Below, piece by piece: positions 26,593 through 34,628 of a stretch of 64,000 nt of DNA. The notes under the pieces were generated by a model. The model was not told the origin of the DNA. It made no database searches and saw only the letters and a program-made list of their open reading frames with translations. A program made the translations under genes and the position numbers. Origin of the DNA: Altererythrobacter sp. (lineage in GTDB: Bacteria; Pseudomonadota; Alphaproteobacteria; Sphingomonadales; Sphingomonadaceae). The stretch spans positions 1 to 64,000 of the forward strand of contig JAEULJ010000001.1 in assembly GCA_016793865.1 (NCBI GenBank), written 5' to 3'. Each line of letters opens with the position of its first letter. The first letter of the stretch is position 1.

Positions 26593-27282
26593 ATGGCCTC
26601 GTTCACTCGACGTTCTCAAGCATGGCTGGCGCGGTCGGTGCTGGCGATACTGGCAGGCATTGCCGTGCTGTCGATGCCAGCTGCGCCCGTCTCGGCGCAC
26701 AAGGATCACAAGGCGAAGCAGGAGGCAGCGCAACTCGAAGCACAGCGCGCGGCTGCGAGTGGATCGGCGCAAAGTGCTCCCATGGCGCACGACATGGCGA
26801 TGCCGGGTCATGCCACGGCCATGGCCGCCATGGACGAGATAGACGATCCGCCGAAGAGCTTCGCGGCGCGGCTGCTCGACTGGCTCGGCCGCTTCCATCC
26901 GATGCTGGTGCATTTTCCGATCGCTTTCATCCCTGCGGCGCTTTTCACCGCGATCGTCGGGCGCAAGCGGCCGGGGTTCGCCAAGCCCGTCCAGTTCCTC
27001 GTGGTGACCGCGGGGGTGACAGCACCGTTCGCCATGATCTCTGGTTGGCTGAGCGGCGGGTTCGAACTCGGCCTCGACGACTGGATGATGCAGAGCCACC
27101 GCTGGCTCGGGACCGGCATCGGGATCGGGGCGTTCGCCTTGGGTGTGTTCGCGCTCAGGCGCCCCGAGCAAGACCGCGGCTCCGGCATGATCGTCGGTCT
27201 GTCGATCCTGACAGCGGCGATCCTCGTGCAGGGGTGGTTCGGCGGTGCGCTCGTGCACGGCGTCGATCACCTGAACTGGTAA
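26593..27282 (+). CDS. DUF2231-type membrane protein with His/Met-rich N-terminus
   Basis: 229 aa whose ATG directly follows the previous stop (TAGATG). A signal-anchor, then a His/Met segment (MAHDMAMPGHATAMAAM), then FHPMLVHFPIAFIPAAL, which is typical of DUF2231, and three further helices ending HGVDHLNW. The function of the family is unknown; the metal-like residues and position suggest a part in copper handling. Confidence 0.7.
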   Translation: MASFTRRSQAWLARSVLAILAGIAVLSMPAAPVSAHKDHKAKQEAAQLEAQRAAASGSAQSAPMAHDMAMPGHATAMAAMDEIDDPPKSFAARLLDWLGRFHPMLVHFPIAFIPAALFTAIVGRKRPGFAKPVQFLVVTAGVTAPFAMISGWLSGGFELGLDDWMMQSHRWLGTGIGIGAFALGVFALRRPEQDRGSGMIVGLSILTAAILVQGWFGGALVHGVDHLNW

Positions 27283-27294
27283 GGAGAACGACCG

Positions 27295-27774
27295 ATGGAA
27301 GACCACGCAAAGTCCGCGCATCACGAGGGCGGCTCGAAGCCCTACATGATGCTGGCCGTCAATCTCGGCCTGAGCCTGCTGGTGATGTATGTCGCCATGT
27401 TCGCCATGATCTGGAGCTGGGGCGAGTTCATCCAAAACGTGAACTTCTTTTACATGGCGCTGGTCATGTGGGCGCCGATGGGCGCGATCATGCTTGCGAC
27501 AATGGGAGGCATGTATCGCAACCGGAAGCTCAACGCCGCGCTCTATGTAGCCTTTGCGGCGATCCTCGTCCTGTCGCTTGTCGGCATCCGGCAACAGAGC
27601 CTCGTCGGCGATGACCAGTTCCTGCGTTCGATGATCCCGCACCACTCAGGGGCTATCCTGATGTGCGAGGAAGCCAAGCTCACTGACCCCGAGATACGCC
27701 GGCTCTGCGGCGAGATCATCCAGGCTCAGAGAGACGAAATTGCCGAGATGAAGCGGATCATGGACCGCCTCTGA
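27295..27774 (+). CDS. DUF305 membrane protein
   Basis: 159 aa with a GGAG site 9 bases before ATG 27295. Three hydrophobic helices (about 18-40, 50-68, 80-97) precede a DUF305 half-domain with FLRSMIPHHSGAILMCEEA and a C-terminal helix. The HH motif is the likely metal-binding or catalytic feature. Often found in copper resistance islands; function not established. Confidence 0.8.
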   Translation: MEDHAKSAHHEGGSKPYMMLAVNLGLSLLVMYVAMFAMIWSWGEFIQNVNFFYMALVMWAPMGAIMLATMGGMYRNRKLNAALYVAFAAILVLSLVGIRQQSLVGDDQFLRSMIPHHSGAILMCEEAKLTDPEIRRLCGEIIQAQRDEIAEMKRIMDRL

Positions 27775-27806
27775 CCCGATACGCCCTAGAATCACGGAGA
27801 TACACA

Positions 27807-28607
27807 ATGACCAAACTCACCGGAATTGCCGCACTTGCGCTGCTCGCATCGCTGGGCGCCTGCGGAAGCGCCGACCAGCCTGCCGAAGACACCGCCCCTG
27901 ATGCCGCGATGACGATGGACGGCCCCTACGCTGAGTCCGAGATGGCGATGGACAAGGCCATGAAGGATGCCGTCGGCGTCGATGCTGCCGATACCTGGGT
28001 TAAGAAAATGATCGCGCATCACGAAGGCGCGATCGACATGTCGCGGATCGCGCTGGGCCTGGAGCCCACGGCCAATGTCGCGAAAATGGCGCAGATGACG
28101 ATCGACAAGCAGGGCGCCGAGATCGAAGCGCTCAAGGCGCTGGCCCGCAATGGTGCGGCCAATCCCACCAGCGCCAAGCTTTACGAAGCCGCGATGACCG
28201 AAATGCACTCTGACATGATGGCGGCATCGGGCTCGATCCCTTCGGAAACCTACCTTACCAAGATGCTGGCGCACCATCGCGGTGCCGTCGCGATGTCGGA
28301 CATCGCACTCGCAAATGGCGCGAGCGGTGCGGTGCGCGCACAAATCGAGGAGACGCGGGCTGAACAGCTGAAGGAAGTGGGGATGGTCGAGGCCATGCTG
28401 CGCGGCGAGCCGATGGCCATGCAGGCGCAAGCCAAGAGCGAAACCTCTGCGCCGGCGGCTACCGCGAAACCTGCTGCTCCGAAGGCTGCCGCTGCAAAGC
28501 CGGCCCCGGCCAAAGCGGCTGCGCCCAAGCCCTCGGCGGAGCCTGCAGCGGAGCCCGACGCGTCGCCTACCTGCGCTCCCGAACATCGGGAAGCGGGCCA
28601 CTGCTGA
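27807..28607 (+). CDS. DUF305 lipoprotein with CopB-like C-terminal motif
   Basis: 266 aa. The lipobox LGAC at residues 16-19 predicts a lipoprotein. Two DUF305 repeats carry MIAHHEGAIDMSRIAL and MLAHHRGAVAMSDIAL. A Lys/Ala/Pro-rich linker (about 215-250) ends in CAPEHREAGHC, the same motif as the CopB repeats. The shared motif suggests both proteins handle the same metal ion. Confidence 0.82.
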   Translation: MTKLTGIAALALLASLGACGSADQPAEDTAPDAAMTMDGPYAESEMAMDKAMKDAVGVDAADTWVKKMIAHHEGAIDMSRIALGLEPTANVAKMAQMTIDKQGAEIEALKALARNGAANPTSAKLYEAAMTEMHSDMMAASGSIPSETYLTKMLAHHRGAVAMSDIALANGASGAVRAQIEETRAEQLKEVGMVEAMLRGEPMAMQAQAKSETSAPAATAKPAAPKAAAAKPAPAKAAAPKPSAEPAAEPDASPTCAPEHREAGHC

Positions 28608-28619
28608 TCGCCCCTTGAT

Positions 28620-28646
28620 GGCCCCGGCGAGAACTTCGCCGGGGCC
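28620..28646 (+). terminator. Strong hairpin after the DUF305 lipoprotein gene
   Basis: GGCCCCGGCGA (28620-28630), loop GAACT, TCGCCGGGGCC (28636-28646): a perfect 11-bp stem 13 bases after the stop. There is no clear T-run, so it may be a partial terminator or a 3' stabiliser within the copper transcript. Confidence 0.65.
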
Positions 28647-28679
28647 ACTCTCATCCAAAGCCGGAGCTTTCGCCCGCAG

Positions 28680-29384
28680 ATGCGAACCCACGTAATCGCC
28701 CGCAAGACGCATAAATGGTTTGGGCTGTTCGTCGGCCTGCAGGTGGTCGTCTGGTCGCTTAGCGGCCTTTACATGACCATCGTCCATATCGATACGATCC
28801 ACGGCGACCAACTCGTTCGCGAGGCGTCCAGTCCGGGCGTCCATGCGGGCGCCTTGCGGGATCCGCTCGCGCTTGCCGCCCGGGAGAAAGCGTCCAGCAT
28901 CAGGCTGGCCTGGGTCGATGAGCGCCCGATCTATGTCACCGAAGGGCCCTCGGGAGAGCGCGCCTTCGGGGCAACCTCGGCTAAGCGGTTGAACCCGCCG
29001 AACGAGCAGGCAATCAGAGCCCTGGCTTCGTCGTACTATACCGGGCCCGAGTCCATCGCATCGGCCGAACTCATTGCGGATGTGCCCGGGGAAATCCGCG
29101 GACGAACGCCTCCGCTCTGGCGGGTGGAGTTCGATCATTGGAACAGTCCGACCTTCTATCTCTCACCGGTTACCGGCGAACTGTTGTCGCGCCGGCACGA
29201 ACTGTGGCGCGTGTTCGACTTCGTGTGGATGCTCCACATCATGGATTATGACGAGCGCGAGAACGTCAACAACTCCCTTCTTCGCGTCTTCACGTGGGGC
29301 GCGGTACTGATGGCGCTCTCGGGCATCTGGTTGCTTTTCCATGCCTTCCCCAAGCGCAAGAAGAAGGGGCGCAGCACTCCATGA
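28680..29384 (+). CDS. PepSY-domain membrane protein
   Basis: 234 aa. An N-terminal helix (KTHKWFGLFVGLQVVVWSLSGLYM), a periplasmic PepSY-like region, and a C-terminal helix after WRVFDFVWMLHIMDY. The layout matches PepSY-associated TM proteins found with metal or flavin reductases. It overlaps the following paralogue by ATGA. Confidence 0.75.
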   Translation: MRTHVIARKTHKWFGLFVGLQVVVWSLSGLYMTIVHIDTIHGDQLVREASSPGVHAGALRDPLALAAREKASSIRLAWVDERPIYVTEGPSGERAFGATSAKRLNPPNEQAIRALASSYYTGPESIASAELIADVPGEIRGRTPPLWRVEFDHWNSPTFYLSPVTGELLSRRHELWRVFDFVWMLHIMDYDERENVNNSLLRVFTWGAVLMALSGIWLLFHAFPKRKKKGRSTP

Positions 29385-30106
29385 CAATCAAGTCGATCTG
29401 GCTGCGGAAAATCCACAAGTGGGTCGGGCTGGCGATCGGCCTGCAGTTCGTGATCTGGGCGATCAGTGGCGCCGCGATGGCGCTGCTCGACATGGAGACA
29501 GTTGCCGGAGGCCCCCAGCCTCAAGCGACCCAAGCGGCACTCGCTGGCGAGGCGACCGCGTGGCCAGCAATCGTCCGCCAATTGGGCAGCGCAAAAATCG
29601 AGGGGTTGCGGCTGAAGACTCTGCTTGATCGGCCGGTGGTCGAAGTGCGAACCGCGCGATTTGTCCGGATGTTCGACGCCCAAACAGGGGTCCGACTGAC
29701 GATTGACGGGGCCGCCGCCCGCGCCATCGCGCAGTCAAGCCATCCCAATGGGGCACGTCCCGGCGCGGCGAAGCTTCTTACCGAGCGATCGCTGCCGGTC
29801 AGGGACCACGAGCCGCCGATCTGGCAGGTCGATTTCGCCGACGACAACGCGAGCACCTATTACGTGTCGGCCACCACGGGCGCCGTGCTCGAGCGGCGGA
29901 ATGACACCTGGCGCTGGTGGGATTTCTTCTGGATGCTCCACAACATGGATTACGTCGACAGGATGAGCTTCAACCATCCGCTGATCATCACCGCCGGCGT
30001 CGCGATGGCGTGGCTGGCGGTGACCGGGTTCTGGCTGCTGTTCCGGACGATGTGGCGGCACGATTTCGCTTGGGTCCGCGCGCGCGAGGGAAGCATGTCT
30101 CGGTGA
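29381..30106 (+). CDS. PepSY-domain membrane protein, paralogue of the preceding gene
   Basis: 241 aa, with its start overlapping the previous stop. It has the same architecture: RKIHKWVGLAIGLQFVIWAI at the start, then WRWWDFFWMLHNMDYVDR and a closing helix. Shared HKW...GL and WMLHxMDY motifs show an old tandem duplication. Possibly the two form a heterodimeric membrane module; function unknown. Confidence 0.75.
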   Translation: MTIKSIWLRKIHKWVGLAIGLQFVIWAISGAAMALLDMETVAGGPQPQATQAALAGEATAWPAIVRQLGSAKIEGLRLKTLLDRPVVEVRTARFVRMFDAQTGVRLTIDGAAARAIAQSSHPNGARPGAAKLLTERSLPVRDHEPPIWQVDFADDNASTYYVSATTGAVLERRNDTWRWWDFFWMLHNMDYVDRMSFNHPLIITAGVAMAWLAVTGFWLLFRTMWRHDFAWVRAREGSMSR

Positions 30107-30280
30107 GATGCAGCAATCTACGCGTTCGCCACTGCCTTGCGTGGCCAAGACCTGGCTGTTCACCAGCCCGTGCGTGTCGCCGCTGGATCGGGATACTCCA
30201 ACGCTCTGTGTCGCTTTTCGCGCTGATGGCCCGCGTTCCTATGAGCGATTGGAGCGGGAAAAGGGACGACGAGCTGAAGC

Positions 30281-30700
30281 CTAACGCGTCGGTTCCGAAA
30301 CCTCACGTACGAGATCGCCAGTCGCGTGCTCACTAGCATGGCGCGCAATATCAGCTTGGGACACGATCCCGCAGCACTTGCCGGCGTCATCGACGACGGG
30401 GAGACGACGGACTTGATTCTCTTCCATCTTTTTGCAGCATTCAGCCACGCTCGCATCGATGGTCACGGTGACGGGAGAAGATGACATGATCTCCTCCACC
30501 TTCGTTTCGGCAGATTTGCCCTGGGCAACGCAGCGGCAAGCGATGTCGCGATCGGTAATGACGCCGACCAGCTCGCCTTCCGCGTTGGTCACGGGAATTA
30601 GACCGCAGTCGTTGCTTGCCATCAGCGAAGCCGCTTCCTTCACACTGGCTGACGGGCTGCAGCATGCCGGATCCTTTGTCATCAGTTCGCGAATTTCCAC
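30281..30700 (-). CDS. Two-CBS-domain protein
   Basis: 139 aa from GTG 30700 with AGGAGA 6-7 bases upstream. CBS1 (MTKDPACCSPSASVKEAASLM to GVITDRDIACR) and CBS2 (MSSSPVTVTIDASVAECCKKM to GIVSQADIARH). Six cysteines including two CC pairs are unusual for this fold. CBS pairs bind adenine nucleotides and signal energy or stress state. It is on the opposite strand to the copper genes, closing the island. Confidence 0.85.
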   Translation of the reverse strand: MEIRELMTKDPACCSPSASVKEAASLMASNDCGLIPVTNAEGELVGVITDRDIACRCVAQGKSAETKVEEIMSSSPVTVTIDASVAECCKKMEENQVRRLPVVDDAGKCCGIVSQADIARHASEHATGDLVREVSEPTR

Positions 30701-31186
30701 GTCATCTCTCCTAGGCCTTTTGGCAAATGGTTGCGCTGCTATGGCGCGCTCACTCGTTTAACGCAGGGCCCTGCCCCCTCGTTCCTTTCGGTCCGATGAT
30801 ATGGTGCCTTCGACCGACGAGCAGCCATTCGGACGAAGATCCATATAAGCGTCGTTGAAGCGCCTGAGTTCGGCTGCGATCGAAGGGAGGCCAACGGCTC
30901 GAGCTTTGCGTCGAGAACCAGATAGAGGCCGTCTGCCGTGGATCGGCGCAAGCAGAGCGGTTTGCCCCGAGTCGTGAGCTAAAGCAGCGGTCCTCGGACG
31001 TTGGCGGAACAGTGAACCAACGGCATCGTTGTTATCTACTCGCACGGCTTATGGCGGCTTCTCCGCAATTGGTGCACGAGCCTGTTAAGGTTACCCCTGT
31101 GCTCGTGGCTGGTGTCCCATCAAGCCAGACAACGGAACGCTACTGCAGCAGGCCTGCGAACAAACAACGCAAGAAAGACTTTGCTG
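30701..31186. other. Intergenic interval between divergent CBS and TPP-enzyme genes
   Basis: About 485 bases. Short frames on both strands lack ribosome sites and family features. It presumably holds both promoters; no clear dyad was found. Confidence 0.4.
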
Positions 31187-32827
31187 ATGAAAGCATCCGA
31201 TCTCCTAGTCGCCGCCCTGGAAGCCGAAGGAGTTGAATATATCTTTGCCGTGCCCGGTGAGGAGAATTTGGATTTGCTTGAATCGCTTCGCACATCTTCG
31301 ATCAGATTGATCGTCACCCGCCATGAACAGGGAGCCGGTTTCATGGCAGCGACATATGGTCGCCTCACCGGAAAACCCGGCGTCTGCCTGGCGACGCTGG
31401 GACCGGGGGCGACCAACCTTACAACCCCGGCCGCATACGCTGCGCTGGGCGCTTTCCCCCTCGTTATCATTACCGGGCAGAAGCCCATCAAGGTCTCGAA
31501 ACAGGCCCAGTTTCAGATTGTGGATGTCGTCGCGCTCTTCACCCCTCTATGCAAGATGGCGAAGCAGATCGTGAATGGCGAGCGCATCCCGTCACTGGTG
31601 CGGGAGGGCTTCAGAAGAGCCCAGGAGGAGCGGCCCGGTGCGGTCCTGCTGGAGTTGCCCGAGGATATTGCGAAGGAAGAGACCTCCGAAGCGGTCGTTG
31701 CGCCTCACACGCGACACTATGCCGTGGCGGGCGATGCCGCGATAGATGAAGCGGCCGAGCGCATAATGGCCGCCGAACGCCCGCTCCTTCTGATAGGGGC
31801 CGGAGCCAACCGGCGCAGCGCCTGCAAAGCACTCCGCAAGTTCGTCGACGACACCCAGTTCCCGTTCTTCGACACCCAGATGGGCAAAGGGGTGCTCGAT
31901 GAAGCGAGTCCGTTATATCTCGGCACCGCGGCATTGTCTTCGGACGACTATGTTCATTGCGCCATCGAGCGCGCCGATCTGATCGTCAACATTGGCCATG
32001 ACGTTGTCGAAAAGCCGCCCTTCTTCATGGAGCCCGGCGGCCAAACCGTCATTCACATCAATTACAAGGCCGCCGAGGTCGACCAGGTCTATTTTCCGCA
32101 GCTGGAGGTTATCGGCGATATTGCCGGTTCGGTGGAGCGTCTGGGAGAGCGGCTTCGCGGCAAGCAGCCGTGCGACCTGACCGCTTATGCCGGTGTGCAC
32201 GAAGAAATTGCCGCGCATATCCGTCGCGGCAGTGACGATACACGGTTCCCGATCGTACCGCAGCGCGTGGTTGCCGATGTGCGCCGGGTCATGGGGCGGG
32301 ACGACATCGTCGCTCTCGACAATGGCATCTACAAGATTTGGTTCGCCCGCAATTACATCGCGCATGAGCCCAATACCATTCTGCTCGACAACGCACTGGC
32401 AACGATGGGAGCCGGGCTGTCTTCGGCCATGATGGCGGCGATGCTCTGGCCAGAGCGCCGCGTGCTGGCGGTTTGCGGCGATGGCGGGTTCATGATGAAT
32501 TCGCAGGAAGTAGAAACCGCGGTCCGGCTTGGCCTCAACCTGGTTGTGCTCATCCTGAATGATGCCGCCTACGGGATGATCCGGTGGAAGCAGGAGCAAC
32601 TTGGGTTTCCCGAATACGGCCTGAGCTTCGCCAACCCTGATTTTGTCACTTACGCGAAAAGTTACGGCGCGACGGGCCACCGGATCGACAGCAGCCAAGC
32701 ACTGGTTCCGACCTTGAACGGCGCGTTCGAGAGCGGCGGCGTTCACCTCGTGGACCTGCCGGTAGATTACTCCGAGAACCGCAAAGTTTTGATCGATGAA
32801 CTGAGCGCGATGGAATGCCCCCAATGA
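31187..32827 (+). CDS. Acetolactate-synthase-like thiamine-pyrophosphate enzyme
   Basis: 546 aa from ATG 31187. The N-terminal domain has VEYIFAVPGEENLDLLESL with the catalytic Glu in TRHEQGAGFMAATYGRLTG; the central domain LLIGAGANRR; and the C-terminal TPP-binding motif from CGDGGFMMNSQEVETAV through ILNDAAYGMI. The closest named relatives are catabolic acetolactate synthases (AlsS); no ilvH-like regulatory subunit is present. It is coupled by ATGA overlap to an aldehyde dehydrogenase, so it may feed an aldehyde to it. The substrate is undetermined. Confidence 0.8.
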   Translation: MKASDLLVAALEAEGVEYIFAVPGEENLDLLESLRTSSIRLIVTRHEQGAGFMAATYGRLTGKPGVCLATLGPGATNLTTPAAYAALGAFPLVIITGQKPIKVSKQAQFQIVDVVALFTPLCKMAKQIVNGERIPSLVREGFRRAQEERPGAVLLELPEDIAKEETSEAVVAPHTRHYAVAGDAAIDEAAERIMAAERPLLLIGAGANRRSACKALRKFVDDTQFPFFDTQMGKGVLDEASPLYLGTAALSSDDYVHCAIERADLIVNIGHDVVEKPPFFMEPGGQTVIHINYKAAEVDQVYFPQLEVIGDIAGSVERLGERLRGKQPCDLTAYAGVHEEIAAHIRRGSDDTRFPIVPQRVVADVRRVMGRDDIVALDNGIYKIWFARNYIAHEPNTILLDNALATMGAGLSSAMMAAMLWPERRVLAVCGDGGFMMNSQEVETAVRLGLNLVVLILNDAAYGMIRWKQEQLGFPEYGLSFANPDFVTYAKSYGATGHRIDSSQALVPTLNGAFESGGVHLVDLPVDYSENRKVLIDELSAMECPQ

Positions 32828-34224
32828 CCTGGCAGGTCCTCAATCCTTACGACCAGGAATGCATCGGCAGCGTGGACCTGGTCGAGTGGCCGCTGATCGA
32901 CCGCTGGCTCGACGAGGCGCGCGCGTTGCACGAAGACCGGCGGGCGTGGATTCCGGTTCATGAGCGGATTGCCATTTTGCAACGCGCCGGCGCGCTCATG
33001 CGCGAGCGTGCCGAGACGCTTGCGATGCAGATCGCACGCGAGGGCGGGAAACCGCTTGTCGACGCCCGTGCCGAAACCAGCCGCGCCATTCAGAGCGTCG
33101 AACTCTGCGTGCATGAACTGTTCGCGAGCGGCGGGCGCCAGATCCCGATGGACCTGACCGAGGCAGGCGCAGGCCGCAGAGCCTACACCTTCAGGGAGCC
33201 GATCGGACCTGTGGTCGCGATTTCGGCATTCAATCATCCGCTAAATCTGATCGCCCATCAGGTGGGCCCCGCGGTGGCGACCGGGTGCCCCGTTCTGGTG
33301 AAGCCGGCCAAGGATACGCCCCTGTCCTGCAAGAGCTTCGTAGAAATCCTTTACGAGGCAGGTCTCGACGAACAATGGTGCCGCTTCGTACCCTGCACGA
33401 ACGATGTCGCCGAGCAAATGGTCACGGATCCGCGAACAGCGTTCTTCTCATTCATCGGGTCAGCGAGAGTAGGCTGGATGCTTCGTTCCAGGCTCGCACC
33501 CGGTACGCGCGTGGCGCTGGAACATGGGGGCGCGGCACCGGTCATCGTCGATGAAGGTGTTTCGCACGAGAACGTCATTCCGTCGCTCCTGAAAGGGGGC
33601 TTTTATCATTCTGGCCAGGTCTGCGTTTCGGTCCAGCGGGTGTTCGTTCCGCGCGCCGAACTGCCGGATTTCGCTGCCGAGCTGGCCGCGGGCGCAGAGG
33701 CACTGAGGGTGGGAGATCCGACTGAAGAGGAAACGCAGTGCGGTCCTCTCATCCGCCCTGCCGAGGTCGACCGGGTCGAAGCCTGGGTCGCTGCCGCCGT
33801 CGAGAATGGTGCCAGACTGGCCGCAGGCGGGAAGCGCATCGGCCCGACGCTCTATCATCCCACCGTTCTGGTCGATCCGCCCCGTGACGCCAAGGTTTCG
33901 CGAGAGGAGGTGTTCGGACCCGTGGTGTGTGTCTACGGATACGACAGTATCGACGCAGCAATTGCCCAGGCGAACGAGCTGCCTTATTCCTTTCAGGCCG
34001 CTGTATTTACCCAGCGACTGGACATCGCCGATCATTGTGTCGAGCGCCTATCGGGCTCCACAGTGTTGATCAACGACCACACCGCATTCCGCGTCGACTG
34101 GATGCCGTTCGCAGGTCGCCGACAATCGGGACTGGGGACGGGGGGCATCGGCTACACGATGGCGGATATGAGCGACGAGAAGATGGTGGTTCTGAACAGA
34201 CCGCATAATTGTAATCTACCGTAG
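32824..34224 (+). CDS. NAD(P)-dependent aldehyde dehydrogenase
   Basis: 466 aa; ATG 32824 overlaps the TPP-enzyme stop. It shows the NAD-binding FNHPLNLIAHQVGPA and GCPVLVKPAKDTPLS, the general-base Glu in VALEHGGAAP, catalytic Cys in YHSGQVCVSVQR, and the C-terminal EEVFGPVVCVY. The glycine-rich SFIGSARVG is normal. Likely oxidises the aldehyde made by, or related to, the preceding enzyme. Complete. Confidence 0.88.
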   Translation: MTWQVLNPYDQECIGSVDLVEWPLIDRWLDEARALHEDRRAWIPVHERIAILQRAGALMRERAETLAMQIAREGGKPLVDARAETSRAIQSVELCVHELFASGGRQIPMDLTEAGAGRRAYTFREPIGPVVAISAFNHPLNLIAHQVGPAVATGCPVLVKPAKDTPLSCKSFVEILYEAGLDEQWCRFVPCTNDVAEQMVTDPRTAFFSFIGSARVGWMLRSRLAPGTRVALEHGGAAPVIVDEGVSHENVIPSLLKGGFYHSGQVCVSVQRVFVPRAELPDFAAELAAGAEALRVGDPTEEETQCGPLIRPAEVDRVEAWVAAAVENGARLAAGGKRIGPTLYHPTVLVDPPRDAKVSREEVFGPVVCVYGYDSIDAAIAQANELPYSFQAAVFTQRLDIADHCVERLSGSTVLINDHTAFRVDWMPFAGRRQSGLGTGGIGYTMADMSDEKMVVLNRPHNCNLP

Positions 34225-34231
34225 GCGCTGC

Positions 34232-34582
34232 TCATGGCGTCACGAGCGCGGCCTGTCGCAGCAAGCCGTGCGACGCTCGTATGAGGATCAGGATCCACAC
34301 ACAGATTGCGACGGCAATTCCGACCAACAGCAAGGGGTGCAGCGCTGTTGCCAGCCCGAAGGCGATGCCAGAGTTGGTGCCGGCGGTGATCCCGAGAAAC
34401 GGGTTCAGCTCGAGATCGCCATTGTACGCCACATAAGCGAAGGCTTGCGTCTTCGTCAGTTGGTCGGCCGCAACAGCCGCAATTGCCGCCGCGAACGCTG
34501 CAGAAGCGCGCCGTGGAGAGGACGGCGGTTGCAAGGGCTCCTCAGCGCCGCGCGGGGCCGTGGGCAGATCTGGCCACGTCAT
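34232..34582 (-). pseudogene. lspA: Prolipoprotein signal peptidase LspA, C-terminal part missing
   Basis: 116 codons from ATG 34582 (GGGGGAG upstream). The first catalytic-side region AADQLTKTQA and ITAGTNSGIAFGLA are recognisable, and two helices follow. LspA is usually about 160 aa; the final third with GN-x-x-DR and the second Asp dyad is absent, and the frame ends four residues after a helix at a stop 7 bases from the convergent aldehyde dehydrogenase stop. Placement behind a PbrT-like gene matches pbr operons, where an LspA (PbrC) occurs. Probably inactive. Confidence 0.75.
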
Positions 34583-34628
34583 CGCGGACCGGCTCCCCCC
34601 CGCACCCCTCCTCGATCTTGCCTCCGGA

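Noticed and set aside
26398..27645. Minus-strand frame of 415 codons
   Set aside because: Antisense to the NTF2-like, DUF2231 and DUF305 genes; His/Arg-biased composition typical of a shadow.
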